The notes under the pieces were generated by a model. The model worked only from the letters and a program-made list of their open reading frames with translations. It was not told where the DNA came from and did not search any database. From the NCBI RefSeq assembly GCF_003432035.1, contig NZ_QOHO01000067.1:28327-92326 (forward strand): DNA of 64,000 nt. The letters run 5' to 3'. Source of the stretch: Lacrimispora amygdalina. Lineage in GTDB: Bacteria > Bacillota > Clostridia > Lachnospirales > Lachnospiraceae. The position numbers were made by a program, and so were the translations under genes. Shown in pieces: positions 49,891 through 58,817 of the stretch (position 1 is the stretch's first letter; each line of letters begins with the position of its first letter).

Positions 49891-50601
49891 ATGAATATTA
49901 GCATGAACCCGAATAGTGAACTGAATCAGTCAATTGTGAAAGTACCAAATCTTGCTTCCGTCCCGGATCCTCTGATTAAGCAGGCCTATCAGTTTCAGGA
50001 AGCCATGATGATGTACACCTGTGCCATCAGAGAGGTTAAGACGAAGCTGGAAGTTTTAAACGACGAGCTGTCGGTGAGAAATTCCAGAAATCCCATTGAG
50101 CTGATAAAGTCCAGAGTGAAAAAGCCGGTCAGCATTGTGGAAAAACTAAAACGCAGGGACCTTCCGGTTACGTTGGAATCCATGATGGAGAACCTGGATG
50201 ATGTGGCGGGAATCCGTGTGATCTGCTCGTTTCTTGATGATATTTATGCAGTGGCAGATATGCTTGCCCGTCAGGACGATGTTCATATTATTGCTATAAA
50301 GGATTATATTCAAAAGCCCAAAACCAATGGCTACCGCAGCTATCATATGATAATTGAGATTCCTGTTTTTTTCTCTGATCAGAAGAAGTGGATGCGGGTG
50401 GAGGTTCAGATCCGGACCATGGCTATGGATTTCTGGGCAAGCCTGGATCACCAGCTGAAATATAAGAAAGAAATGCAGGATTATTCACAGGAGATCAGTG
50501 ATGAACTGCAGGAATGCGCAGATGTGATTGCCCGGACCGATGAGAAGATGCTAAGTATCAGAAAGCGGATTGAGGAACAGGGAATTACTGTTACAAAATA
50601 A
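49891..50601 (+). CDS. Small alarmone synthetase (RelA/SpoT synthetase domain)
   Basis: This 236-residue protein has only the (p)ppGpp synthetase domain of the RelA/SpoT family, without HD hydrolase, TGS or ACT domains, as in RelQ/YjbM. Motifs are 'VKKPVSIVEKLKRRDLP', 'DDVAGIRVICSFLDDIY', 'YIQKPKTNGYRSYHMI' and 'EVQIRTMAMDFWASLDHQLKYK' (shortened here). It transfers pyrophosphate from ATP to GDP/GTP. It ends at a bidirectional terminator. Confidence 0.93.
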   Translation: MNISMNPNSELNQSIVKVPNLASVPDPLIKQAYQFQEAMMMYTCAIREVKTKLEVLNDELSVRNSRNPIELIKSRVKKPVSIVEKLKRRDLPVTLESMMENLDDVAGIRVICSFLDDIYAVADMLARQDDVHIIAIKDYIQKPKTNGYRSYHMIIEIPVFFSDQKKWMRVEVQIRTMAMDFWASLDHQLKYKKEMQDYSQEISDELQECADVIARTDEKMLSIRKRIEEQGITVTK

Positions 50602-50604
50602 AGA

Positions 50605-50664
50605 AAATAAGGGACAGGCTGTTACGGAGATGGTGAACCGTAGCAGCTTATCCCTTATTTTTAT
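50605..50664. terminator. Bidirectional terminator between convergent genes
   Basis: AAATAAGGGA (50605-50614) is complementary to TCCCTTATTT (50651-50660), with an inner CTGTTACGG/CCGTAGCAG stem, T-rich on both exits. Confidence 0.88.
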
Positions 50665-51917
50665 TGAGAATGGGAGAGGACCGGCAGTGTAACGGTAAAT
50701 ATGGTTCCCGTTTCTGCACTGCTGGCAACACTTATTTTTCCCTTGTGGTGTTCAACAATGGTTTTGGCAATAGAAAGGCCCAGTCCGTAACCGCCTTCTT
50801 TCCGGACTCTGGATTTATCGGTGCGGTAAAAACGTTCAAAAATATGCTTTTGTTCTGTTGGTGAAATGGTTTCTCCCGTATTGACAATCGTAAAAGCCGT
50901 ATGCCCGGCCTGCCTTTTTAAACCAACGGATACGGAACCATTTATTCCGGCATATTTACAGGCATTGTCCAGAAGAATGGTGATTAACTGTTTTAGCTGG
51001 GCTTCGCTGCCTTCTAAAAAAATATCAGATTCAATGTCATTATCAAGAGCAATCTTGCTTTCAAAAGCAACGGATTCAAAGAGCAGTACACCGTTTAAAA
51101 CCAGTTCACTGAAATTCAGAGGAAGCTTTGAGATCTGGACCGCTTCCCCGGACTGGGCATCCGAGCGGGCGAGAAAAAGAAGCTCTTCCACAAGCTGTTT
51201 CATCCGGTCCGCCTCTTCCTTTGTATTAATCAGCCATTTCTCCTGTTCCTTTATCGTGCGTTCTTTATGAGAAAATAAAATCTGTAAATTCGCAAGTATG
51301 ACAGTGAGGGGAGTTTTTAATTCGTGGGATGCATCCGCTATAAACTGGTTTTGCTGCTCCCATGCTTTTTCCACAGGCTTTAGTGCCAGGCGGGAGAGAA
51401 AGAGACTTAAAAGGAAAAATAAAATTACGGCGTAACAAAATACCAGTAAGCAGTTCACCAGTAAAACCTCCAGGGAGTCGCGTTCATAGCTTTGATCTGC
51501 AAATCCGATTTTAGTTCCATTCCTTACAGAGACTTTCCTGTAACGGAGAGAATAATCTTTTAGATATCCTTCCAAGGAACCGGAATCATTGACCAGTTTT
51601 ATTAAAGATGAGGCTAATTCATTGGTAACAGTGATGTTATTTTCCTCAATATTTTCTATGGCATTATCTGAATTCAAAGTTATTACAAATACTGGGATTA
51701 CCGGGAATGGATTTTGTTTCGGCCGCCTTCCAAATTCCACTTTGTCCGGTGGTATCTGAAAACGCTCATGATTTACGGACTGGATGAGAGCCATGGAGGT
51801 ATCCATTATAATCCGTCTCCGGTTTGAAAGGTAAAAAGCTCCCAGGACTACGGCCAGTATGCTGATGACAAAGCCCATATTAATGAGTATAAACCTGGTC
51901 CTTAATTTCTTAATCAT
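50661..51917 (-). CDS. Sensor histidine kinase
   Basis: This 418-residue kinase has two membrane helices (about residues 11-31 and 155-178) enclosing a small extracytoplasmic sensor. A HisKA region with phospho-His lies in 'ADASHELKTPLTV', and a HATPase_c domain has N-box 'DNACKYAG' and G-box 'GYGLGLSIAK'. Its start overlaps the response regulator stop by 4 bp. The pair is transcribed divergently from an SLH protein-exporter operon, which it probably regulates. Confidence 0.93.
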   Translation of the reverse strand: MIKKLRTRFILINMGFVISILAVVLGAFYLSNRRRIIMDTSMALIQSVNHERFQIPPDKVEFGRRPKQNPFPVIPVFVITLNSDNAIENIEENNITVTNELASSLIKLVNDSGSLEGYLKDYSLRYRKVSVRNGTKIGFADQSYERDSLEVLLVNCLLVFCYAVILFFLLSLFLSRLALKPVEKAWEQQNQFIADASHELKTPLTVILANLQILFSHKERTIKEQEKWLINTKEEADRMKQLVEELLFLARSDAQSGEAVQISKLPLNFSELVLNGVLLFESVAFESKIALDNDIESDIFLEGSEAQLKQLITILLDNACKYAGINGSVSVGLKRQAGHTAFTIVNTGETISPTEQKHIFERFYRTDKSRVRKEGGYGLGLSIAKTIVEHHKGKISVASSAETGTIFTVTLPVLSHSQ

Positions 51918-52588
51918 CTGGATTCCTCCAGGCGGTATCCTACTTTTCGAACAGTTGTGATTTCTGCTTTCGAACCCAGAAAGTTAATTTTTTTGCGGAG
52001 AAATGAGATATATGCCTCTACGTTATTATCCTCCGCATCAGAATCAGATCCCCATACCCGGTTGATTAAAGTATCCTTTGAAATGATCTTACCCAGGTTG
52101 CTCATAAGGATTCTTAACACTTCAAATTCTTTATAACCCAGATGAATGGATTTGGTGCCGCAGCATAAATCATTGGTGGACAGATTTAATTTAAGGTCTC
52201 CAAACGTCATTTCTTCCACAATCACTTCCCCCTGCCTGCGTGAGAGCGCCCGGATGCGGGCCAGAAGTTCCTCCGGAATAAATGGCTTTGTCATATAATC
52301 ATCGGCTCCCTTATCCAGCCCGGTTACTTTATCACTGATGTTGTCACGGGCTGTGAGCATGAGGATGGGAGTTTGTATTCTGGCTTCACGAAGCTTCTCA
52401 ACAATCTGAAATCCATTCTCACCAGGGAGCATCACATCCAGAATAATCACATCATATTCCCCGGACAGACCGCAGTATAATCCGTCTTTTCCGTTATAAA
52501 CAAGATCAGTCTGATAATGCTGCTCTTTCATAATCTGCCCCATGGCTTCTGCCAGTCTGACTTCATCCTCCACAATTAACAGCTTCAT
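51914..52588 (-). CDS. OmpR/PhoB-family response regulator
   Basis: This 224-residue regulator has a receiver domain with phospho-acceptor Asp in 'VIILDVMLPGENG' (about residue 52). A conserved Lys lies in 'DYMTKPF', and a winged-helix DNA-binding domain (about 125-224) contains 'LGYKEFEVLRILMSN'. Proteins of this family bind direct repeats phased by about 11 bp, which is exactly what is seen upstream of the divergent operon at 52750-52790. Confidence 0.94.
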   Translation of the reverse strand: MKLLIVEDEVRLAEAMGQIMKEQHYQTDLVYNGKDGLYCGLSGEYDVIILDVMLPGENGFQIVEKLREARIQTPILMLTARDNISDKVTGLDKGADDYMTKPFIPEELLARIRALSRRQGEVIVEEMTFGDLKLNLSTNDLCCGTKSIHLGYKEFEVLRILMSNLGKIISKDTLINRVWGSDSDAEDNNVEAYISFLRKKINFLGSKAEITTVRKVGYRLEESR

Positions 52589-52749
52589 GGTTAAGTTCTC
52601 CTTTGCTTTGTTTTAAATAGGAACTTATTACTGGTTATTATAGCCTTTAAAGCGATTTTAAGCAATGCAGTGCCTGTTTTTTATTATAATGGTTCAATCT
52701 TAAATTAAGCTGAAACAGCAAAAAAAGGCGGCGGTTTAGCTAAGGCTTA

Positions 52750-52807
52750 TTTCAGGTTAATTTCAGTCTGCCATCACAAAGCCATCACAAGGATCTGTTA
52801 AGATAAT
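52750..52807 (+). promoter_or_regulatory. Activator-type promoter with two 11-bp-phased repeat pairs
   Basis: TTTCAG occurs at 52750 and 52761, and GCCATCACAA at 52770 and 52781, each pair 11 bp apart. A -10 GATAAT is at 52802-52807, but there is no good -35. The second pair occupies the -35 region. This is the usual layout for activation by OmpR/PhoB-family regulators, such as the one encoded divergently. Confidence 0.68.
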
Positions 52808-52839
52808 AAGAAATCTTATAAAGGAGAGGAGAAACCTGA

Positions 52840-53931
52840 ATGAATGCACGAAGAGCAGCGGCTTCTCTTGCAGTTGTTTTGGCTGCAACGGCGGTTACAC
52901 CGATGAGAGCGGAGGCATCAGCCAATTTTGATTTAAGAAAAAAAGTCATCGGTATATCGGGTATCATGAATACGACCAATACCGATATGACTGTCACACG
53001 AGGGGAATTTGCCTCCATGCTGGTGAATGCTTCTTCTTACCGAAGCACAGTGAGCAGTTTAAGCAATACTTCTGTATTTGCAGACGTGCCAAGAGACAAT
53101 GAATATTCGGCTCAGATCCGGATAGCTGCAGAACAGGGGTGGATGAATGGTTATCTGGGAGGGTTGTTTAAACCGGATGAATACATAACACTTCAGGATG
53201 CAGTGAAAGGAGTTCTGGCATTATTGGGATATAAGAATTCGGATTTTACTGGTGACCAGTCGGGATCCAGGCTATCTAAGTATCATTTTCTTGAATTAGA
53301 TGAAAACATCAATATGGAAGCCCAGGAAGTGATGCAAAAGGATGACTGCATTAATCTGTTTTATAATCTGTTGAAAACAGACAATACCTCCGGCACCATG
53401 TATGGAAAGATTTTAGATTGTGAATTGACCGAAGACGGTGAAATTAATCCCTTTACCATGGTTGATAACAGTTTAAAGGGGCCGAGAGTGGTAAGAAGCA
53501 AGAGCAGCCTGAACAATTATCTGCCCTTTAAACTCAGTGCAGCCAATGTATATCTGGATGGAGAGGCAGTGGCAAATTCCAGTGATGCCATTTCTGCAGC
53601 ACTGGAAAGTTCAGATGGAGTTCTCGTCTATTATCATTCATTATCAAAAACAGTATGGCTTTATACCGTTGGAACTGAAAATGAAAGCGGACGGTCCGCG
53701 GCATTTGGTGAAATAACAAATGTAGTGTATAATTCCACCGATTTAATGAATCCCAGTGCGATTATTCTTGATGATGGAAATACCTATACGCTTACCAGCA
53801 CTGAGATGCAGTTCGCATTTTCTTCTTATGGAGATTTGAGAGTCGGAGATACCGTTACTCTTGTTTATACGCTTTCCACCGACAATAACGGAGATGAAAC
53901 AAGGACTGTCATTGATTATATAGAAGATTAG
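52840..53931 (+). CDS. SLH-domain secreted protein
   Basis: This 363-residue exported protein has a signal peptide (about residues 1-25, ending 'RAEASA') and S-layer homology-like repeats. 'TVTRGEFASMLVNAS', 'FADVPRDNEYSAQIRIAAEQGWMNG' and 'FKPDEYITLQDAVKGVLALLG' are typical SLH segments that bind cell-wall polymers. The C-terminal half is a beta-rich region of unknown role. An AAGGAGAGG site precedes the start. It is first in an operon with the HlyD-type adaptor and MacB-type ABC genes, so it may couple an export machine to the cell wall. Confidence 0.82.
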   Translation: MNARRAAASLAVVLAATAVTPMRAEASANFDLRKKVIGISGIMNTTNTDMTVTRGEFASMLVNASSYRSTVSSLSNTSVFADVPRDNEYSAQIRIAAEQGWMNGYLGGLFKPDEYITLQDAVKGVLALLGYKNSDFTGDQSGSRLSKYHFLELDENINMEAQEVMQKDDCINLFYNLLKTDNTSGTMYGKILDCELTEDGEINPFTMVDNSLKGPRVVRSKSSLNNYLPFKLSAANVYLDGEAVANSSDAISAALESSDGVLVYYHSLSKTVWLYTVGTENESGRSAAFGEITNVVYNSTDLMNPSAIILDDGNTYTLTSTEMQFAFSSYGDLRVGDTVTLVYTLSTDNNGDETRTVIDYIED

Positions 53932-53945
53932 CGGGAGAGACCGGA

Positions 53946-55706
53946 ATGAAAAAGATCATCCAGAAAATTTTAAGAACTGATCAGAAAAAAAGAAAAGGAA
54001 AGAAGCAGATTCTAATCATTCTGATCCTGATTCCAGCTGCACTTGCAGGACTCTTTTTTGCAACATCATATAAGAAGAGCAGACAGGCAGATGCAGAAGC
54101 GAAAAAAATCAAAACAGCAGTTGTAACAAAAAGAGACATCTCTTCCAAATTATCTTCCTCCGGAACTATTTCTCCGAAGGATACGTATGATATCACCTCA
54201 CTGGCAGAAGGAGAAGTCGTTGAGGCGAATTTTGAAGAGGGTGATGAGGTAGAAAAAGGCCAGATCTTATACAGGATTGACAGCTCGTCAGCAGATAGCC
54301 AGCTGACCTCGGCCAATAACTCCCTTGAACGGGCGCAGGAAAGTTACCAGGTCGCATTGGATAATTATAATGATGCTTTAAATGATTATAGCGGAAATAC
54401 ATACAAATCTACGGAAACGGGATACATCAGCGCTCTGTCCATAAAAGAGGGAGATAAAATCAGTGATAAAACTGAAATTGCCTCCATCGTAGATGACAGC
54501 GTCATGAAAATCAAGCTTCCATTTCTTTCTGGAGAGGCAGCCCAGATACCGGCGGGAAGTCCTGCGGTCTTAACACTGGTGGATACGGGAGAGCAGGTCA
54601 ATGGAACGGTTGTTTCAGTAGGAAATATGGATGTGACACTGACAGGAGGCCGGATTGTCCGTTATGTCACCATTGAAGTTTCAAATCCGGGAGGACTGAC
54701 AAAAGATTCTTCGGCGACGGCAACAGCGGGCGGTTTTGTATGCAGCATGGAAGGGGCTTTTGAAGCAAAGCTAGAGACCACCATGAAAGCAGATCTTCCG
54801 GCAGGAGTGGAGGTGGGCGCGCTGCTTGTACACGAGGGAGATTACGTGACCAAGGGCACACCTGTTTTCACCATGGAGAACAAAAGTGCGTCAGCGCTCA
54901 TCCGTACTTATAAGGATGCCCTGGATAAAGCGGAATCTTCACTGGAATCTGCAAAGAGTTCCCTTGAAAACACCCAGGAAACCTACGATAATTATACGAT
55001 TACTGCTCCCATATCAGGTAAAGTGATCACAAAAAGTATTAAGGTGGGAGATAAGATTACTAAAAGCTCAAGCGGAAGTACCACACTTGCAACAATCTAT
55101 GACATGTCCAATTATACCTTTGAAATGAGTGTGGATGAACTGGATGTCAAATCAGTGGCAGTGGGGCAGAACGTAACAATAACTGCCGACGCAGTAAGCG
55201 GAAAGTCATTTTCCGGCACAGTCACCAATGTAAGTCTGAAAAGCACCACAACTGATGGAGTGACAAATTATCCGGTTACCATCACACTAAATGACGGTAT
55301 GGATGATCTCCTTCCCGGCATGAACGTAGACGGTATCATTGTTCTTGATGAAGCCGCTGATGTACTTACAATACCGGCAGATGCGCTGATAAGGGGGAAT
55401 TATGTTTATGTAAAGGATGATACTGTAAAAGAGGCGAAAGGAAATATTCCTGCAGGATTTAAAGAGGTTGAAGTAAAAACCGGAATTATCAATGATGATT
55501 ATGTGGAGATAACTTCAGGTCTTTTAGAAAATCAGGAAGTTTATGTTGCGCAGACCACAGTAAGCACCAGTAAAACTACCGGTATGCAGGGAGAAATGGG
55601 AGGTCCCCCAGGAGGAATGGGCGGCGCCATGGAAGGCGGAGGACGAAACGGCAGCGGAAATAACCGCAGAATCAGCGGCGGAGGCGGCCAGTTCCAGTCA
55701 AAATAA
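53946..55706 (+). CDS. HlyD/MacA-type efflux periplasmic adaptor-like protein
   Basis: This 586-residue membrane-fusion-type adaptor has an N-terminal membrane anchor (about residues 24-43). Two biotinyl-lipoyl-like/hairpin units follow, with coiled coils at about 120-140 ('SANNSLERAQESYQVAL') and 320-350. Then come a beta-barrel region and a Gly-rich C-terminal tail with 'GGPPGGMGGAMEGGG' character. It partners the ABC ATPase and MacB permease that follow by 16 bp and then overlap. In Gram-positive cells such adaptors link exporters to the wall. Confidence 0.88.
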   Translation: MKKIIQKILRTDQKKRKGKKQILIILILIPAALAGLFFATSYKKSRQADAEAKKIKTAVVTKRDISSKLSSSGTISPKDTYDITSLAEGEVVEANFEEGDEVEKGQILYRIDSSSADSQLTSANNSLERAQESYQVALDNYNDALNDYSGNTYKSTETGYISALSIKEGDKISDKTEIASIVDDSVMKIKLPFLSGEAAQIPAGSPAVLTLVDTGEQVNGTVVSVGNMDVTLTGGRIVRYVTIEVSNPGGLTKDSSATATAGGFVCSMEGAFEAKLETTMKADLPAGVEVGALLVHEGDYVTKGTPVFTMENKSASALIRTYKDALDKAESSLESAKSSLENTQETYDNYTITAPISGKVITKSIKVGDKITKSSSGSTTLATIYDMSNYTFEMSVDELDVKSVAVGQNVTITADAVSGKSFSGTVTNVSLKSTTTDGVTNYPVTITLNDGMDDLLPGMNVDGIIVLDEAADVLTIPADALIRGNYVYVKDDTVKEAKGNIPAGFKEVEVKTGIINDDYVEITSGLLENQEVYVAQTTVSTSKTTGMQGEMGGPPGGMGGAMEGGGRNGSGNNRRISGGGGQFQSK

Positions 55707-55722
55707 TGAGGAGGAATGAAAC

Positions 55723-56430
55723 GTGGCAGAGCCCTTGATTGAGTTGAAGGAAATCTACAAGGTATACCAGATGGGAGAGGAAGAGGTACGTGCAAACGAC
55801 GGAGTGACCATGACCATATTCCGCGGAGAATTTGTTGCCATTGTAGGAAAATCGGGAAGCGGCAAGTCCACTCTCATGAATATTATCGGCGCCCTGGATG
55901 TTCCCAGTGATGGTCAGTATCTTTTAGGCGGAGAAGATGTGGGAAGCATGTCGGACAATCAGCTGGCACAGATACGAAATAAAATGATCGGCTTTATATT
56001 TCAGCAGTATAATCTGCTTCCCAGATTAAATCTTCTGGAGAATGTGGAGCTGCCGCTGCTCTATTCAGGAGCCGGCACCGAAGAACGGAAAGAACGTGCC
56101 ATGGCCTCCTTGGAACGGGTGGGACTGGCAGAAAAGTGGAAAAATCTCCCAAGCCAGCTATCCGGAGGCCAGCAGCAAAGAGTGTCCATAGCCAGGGCTC
56201 TGGCCGGAAATCCGTCCCTGATTCTGGCAGATGAACCCACAGGAGCCTTAGACTCCAAAACCAGCCGGGATGTGCTTGATTTCTTAAAAGAACTAAATGA
56301 TGAAGGCAACACCATTGTGATGATAACCCATGACAGCTCCATTGCCTTAGAGGCACGGCGTGTGATCAGGGTGCATGATGGCAAGATTAATTTTGATGGA
56401 GACGTAAATGAATATTCTGCAATCCTTTAA
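55723..56430 (+). CDS. ABC transporter ATP-binding protein (MacB/LolD-like)
   Basis: This 235-residue ATPase has Walker A 'GKSGSGKST', signature 'LSGGQQQRVS', Walker B 'LILADEPTGALD' and H-loop 'ITHD'. It starts with GTG at 55723 after GAGGAGG. It belongs to the same class as the ATPase at 26421-27161 but is clearly a separate copy. Its end overlaps the permease by 23 bp. Confidence 0.93.
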   Translation: MAEPLIELKEIYKVYQMGEEEVRANDGVTMTIFRGEFVAIVGKSGSGKSTLMNIIGALDVPSDGQYLLGGEDVGSMSDNQLAQIRNKMIGFIFQQYNLLPRLNLLENVELPLLYSGAGTEERKERAMASLERVGLAEKWKNLPSQLSGGQQQRVSIARALAGNPSLILADEPTGALDSKTSRDVLDFLKELNDEGNTIVMITHDSSIALEARRVIRVHDGKINFDGDVNEYSAIL

Positions 56431-57592
56431 AATGGCTCTGAAAAGTATCTGGAGTAATAAAATGCGTTCCTTTCTTACCATGCTGGGGATTATTATCGGT
56501 GTGGCATCGGTCATTATTCTGGTCAGCCTTGTAAACGGCCAGATGTCTTATATGAAGGACAGCTTTACCAGCATGGGTACCAATCAGATGACGGTCCATT
56601 TAACAAACTTAACAACCAGATATGCAGACGCAGATGAGATGTATCAGTTTTACAATGACAACCGGGACTTATTCTCCCATATGACGCCAAGTGTTTCCGT
56701 AAGTGCAGCCTTAAAATACGGAACAGAGTCTCTGGAGGATACGACAGTAACCGGAGTCAGTGAAGAATATTTAGACATGAAGGATCAGACTCTGGATGCA
56801 GGACGTTTTATTTCCTATTCCGATATTGCTTCCAGGCAGAAGGTGTGCGTTGCAGGCTATTATGTTGCCTGGAAATTATATGGAAGTGTGGATAATGCCT
56901 TAGACAAAACAATTAAAATAAATGGCAGTGCCTACCGGATTGTGGGTGTGATTTCCAGACAGGATGAGAATGAGCTGGAAGAGGGAGGAACGGATGACAT
57001 CCTCTATCTTCCTTACAGCAGTGCGGCGAAGTTAAACAATACTGCCCGTATCAGCAGCTATGTGTTTGCAACAGCAGATACGGACTATACGGCGAAAGCC
57101 AAGGAATCTCTGGAAACATTTCTGATGGACATTTACAAAGATGACGGTCTTTTCCGGGTCACTGCCATGAGTGAAATGCTGGAATCCTTAGATTCCATGA
57201 TTGCCATGATGTCCATGGTCCTGGGAGGGATTGCCGGAATTTCACTTCTGGTGGCAGGTGTGGGAGTTATGAATATTATGCTGGTGTCAGTGACAGAGCG
57301 GACGAGGGAGATTGGAATAAGAAAGGCTCTGGGAGCAAAGAAGATTCACATTATGCAGCAGTTTGTAATCGAAGCGGCTGTTACCAGTTCTCTTGGAGGA
57401 GTGGTGGGTATCGCAGCAGGTTCAGCGGCAACCACCATAGTCGGGGCTGCCATAGGGATTGCTGCAACACCTACGCCGGGCGCGGTTGTTGTCTCTTTCA
57501 GTGTATCGGTGGGAATCGGGCTTTTGTTTGGATACATGCCGGCCAGCCGTGCTGCTAACTTAAGACCCATTGATGCACTTCGGAGTGATTAA
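56408..57592 (+). CDS. MacB-type ABC permease
   Basis: This 394-residue permease has a first transmembrane helix (about residues 20-43, 'LTMLGIIIGVASVIILVSLV') and an extracytoplasmic MacB_PCD domain of about 230 residues. Three C-terminal FtsX helices follow with 'VSVTERTREIGIRKALGAKK'. With HlyD, ATPase and SLH proteins it makes a MacAB-like exporter, probably induced by the adjacent two-component system, for example in response to an envelope stress or peptide. Confidence 0.92.
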   Translation: MNILQSFKMALKSIWSNKMRSFLTMLGIIIGVASVIILVSLVNGQMSYMKDSFTSMGTNQMTVHLTNLTTRYADADEMYQFYNDNRDLFSHMTPSVSVSAALKYGTESLEDTTVTGVSEEYLDMKDQTLDAGRFISYSDIASRQKVCVAGYYVAWKLYGSVDNALDKTIKINGSAYRIVGVISRQDENELEEGGTDDILYLPYSSAAKLNNTARISSYVFATADTDYTAKAKESLETFLMDIYKDDGLFRVTAMSEMLESLDSMIAMMSMVLGGIAGISLLVAGVGVMNIMLVSVTERTREIGIRKALGAKKIHIMQQFVIEAAVTSSLGGVVGIAAGSAATTIVGAAIGIAATPTPGAVVVSFSVSVGIGLLFGYMPASRAANLRPIDALRSD

Positions 57593-57607
57593 CAAAAGAA
57601 TAATTTC

Positions 57608-57636
57608 TTGCAAATCTGTCATAGGAGTGATACTAT
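57608..57636 (+). promoter_or_regulatory. Promoter of the dipeptidase gene
   Basis: TTGCAA (57608-57613) and TACTAT (57631-57636) have 17-bp spacing. Confidence 0.5.
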
Positions 57637-57649
57637 TTGCATAGGTACC

Positions 57650-57681
57650 AAAGGAGTAGCTCTGTAAGGGCTGCTCCTTTT
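57650..57681 (+). terminator. Hairpin after the MacB-type operon
   Basis: AAAGGAGTAGC (57650-57660) pairs with GCTGCTCCTTT around a short loop, followed by only TTCG. It may end the exporter operon or act as a leader hairpin before the dipeptidase gene. Confidence 0.55.
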
Positions 57682-57721
57682 CGGGCATCAGAGAAACTGG
57701 GTTACAGGAAAGGATTAGAAA

Positions 57722-58714
57722 ATGAATGTTGCAGATATGCATTGTGATACCATAGCGGAGCTTTATTACAGAAAACAGGCAGGAAAAGACTGCTCTATAT
57801 TAAAAAATGACTGTCATATTGATTTGGAGAGAATGAAAAAAGGAAATTACTGTCTGCAGAATTTTGCTCTCTTTACGGAACTGACAAAGCATGAAAGACC
57901 GTTTGAATACTGCATGAAGCTGCTGGATTTATTTTACACGGAGCTGGAGGAATATGGGGATTTAATCGGAATTGTAAGGTCATTTAAAGACATTGAAAAG
58001 AACCGGATAGAAGGAAAAATGTCTGCTATGTTAACCATTGAAGAGGGCGGTGTCTGTCAGGGCGAAATTGCTTTTCTGCGTAATTTTTACCGTCTGGGAG
58101 TCCGTATGATGACTCTTACATGGAACCATATCAATGAACTGGCTTATCCAAACCGGATCCGGATTGAGAAGGAAGAGGCTTTTTTTGAACCGGAAACAGA
58201 GCACGGGCTGACAGAAACAGGGATTGCCTTTGTGGAGGAGATGGAAAGGCTGGGCATGATCATTGATGTGTCTCATTTGTCCGATGCAGGAATTTACGAT
58301 GTATTCCGTCACACGAAGAAGCCGTTTGTGGCAAGCCATTCCAACGCCAGAACCATAGCTTCCAACCCAAGAAATTTAACCGATGAAATGATTAAAATGC
58401 TTGCAGAGCGGGGAGGAGTTACTGGAATTAATTTTTGCGGCGATTTTCTTCATGACTGGAAGAAAGGGGAGAAGTCGTTAAGCCGGATTGAGGATATGGT
58501 CTCACACATAAAACATTTAAAGCAGACTGGAGGAATCGGCTGCATTGGTCTTGGATCGGATTTTGACGGAATCGGAGGAGAACTTGAGATGAAATCTCCG
58601 GAAGATCTGCCGCTTTTAGAAGCATTTATGAAAAAAGAAGGCTTTCATGAATCTGAAATTGAAGCTGTTTTTTATGGCAATGTTCTCCGTGTATACAAAG
58701 AAATTTTACAATAA
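57722..58714 (+). CDS. Membrane dipeptidase family (peptidase M19)
   Basis: This 330-residue zinc dipeptidase of the M19 (renal dipeptidase-like) family has metal ligands in 'ADMHCDTIAEL' (HxD), Glu in 'LTIEEGG', and His in 'DVSHLSD' and 'ASHSNAR'; the catalytic/late Asp is in 'IGLGSDFDGI'. It hydrolyses dipeptides, often with D-residues at the C-side. No signal peptide is seen. AGGAAAGGA precedes the start. Confidence 0.92.
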   Translation: MNVADMHCDTIAELYYRKQAGKDCSILKNDCHIDLERMKKGNYCLQNFALFTELTKHERPFEYCMKLLDLFYTELEEYGDLIGIVRSFKDIEKNRIEGKMSAMLTIEEGGVCQGEIAFLRNFYRLGVRMMTLTWNHINELAYPNRIRIEKEEAFFEPETEHGLTETGIAFVEEMERLGMIIDVSHLSDAGIYDVFRHTKKPFVASHSNARTIASNPRNLTDEMIKMLAERGGVTGINFCGDFLHDWKKGEKSLSRIEDMVSHIKHLKQTGGIGCIGLGSDFDGIGGELEMKSPEDLPLLEAFMKKEGFHESEIEAVFYGNVLRVYKEILQ

Positions 58715-58722
58715 GATAAAAA

Positions 58723-58784
58723 TTTACATAAATTTTACATTCCTATGTATAATACTTTACATAGATTTGATATGATACTTACAT
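58723..58784 (+). promoter_or_regulatory. Pho-box array before the Na/Pi cotransporter gene
   Basis: TTTACAT starts at 58723, 58734 and 58756, with TTACAT at 58779. The copies are spaced by 11, 22 and 22 bp, i.e. on one 11-bp helical register. A TATAAT is at 58748-58753 and a TATGAT at 58771-58776. TTTACATAAATTTTACAT closely resembles PhoP/PhoB boxes of Firmicutes. The gene that follows is a phosphate cotransporter and then a PhoP-PhoR-like pair. Confidence 0.68.
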
Positions 58785-58817
58785 AACATGATATATCATG
58801 AAATACGGGAGGACAAT

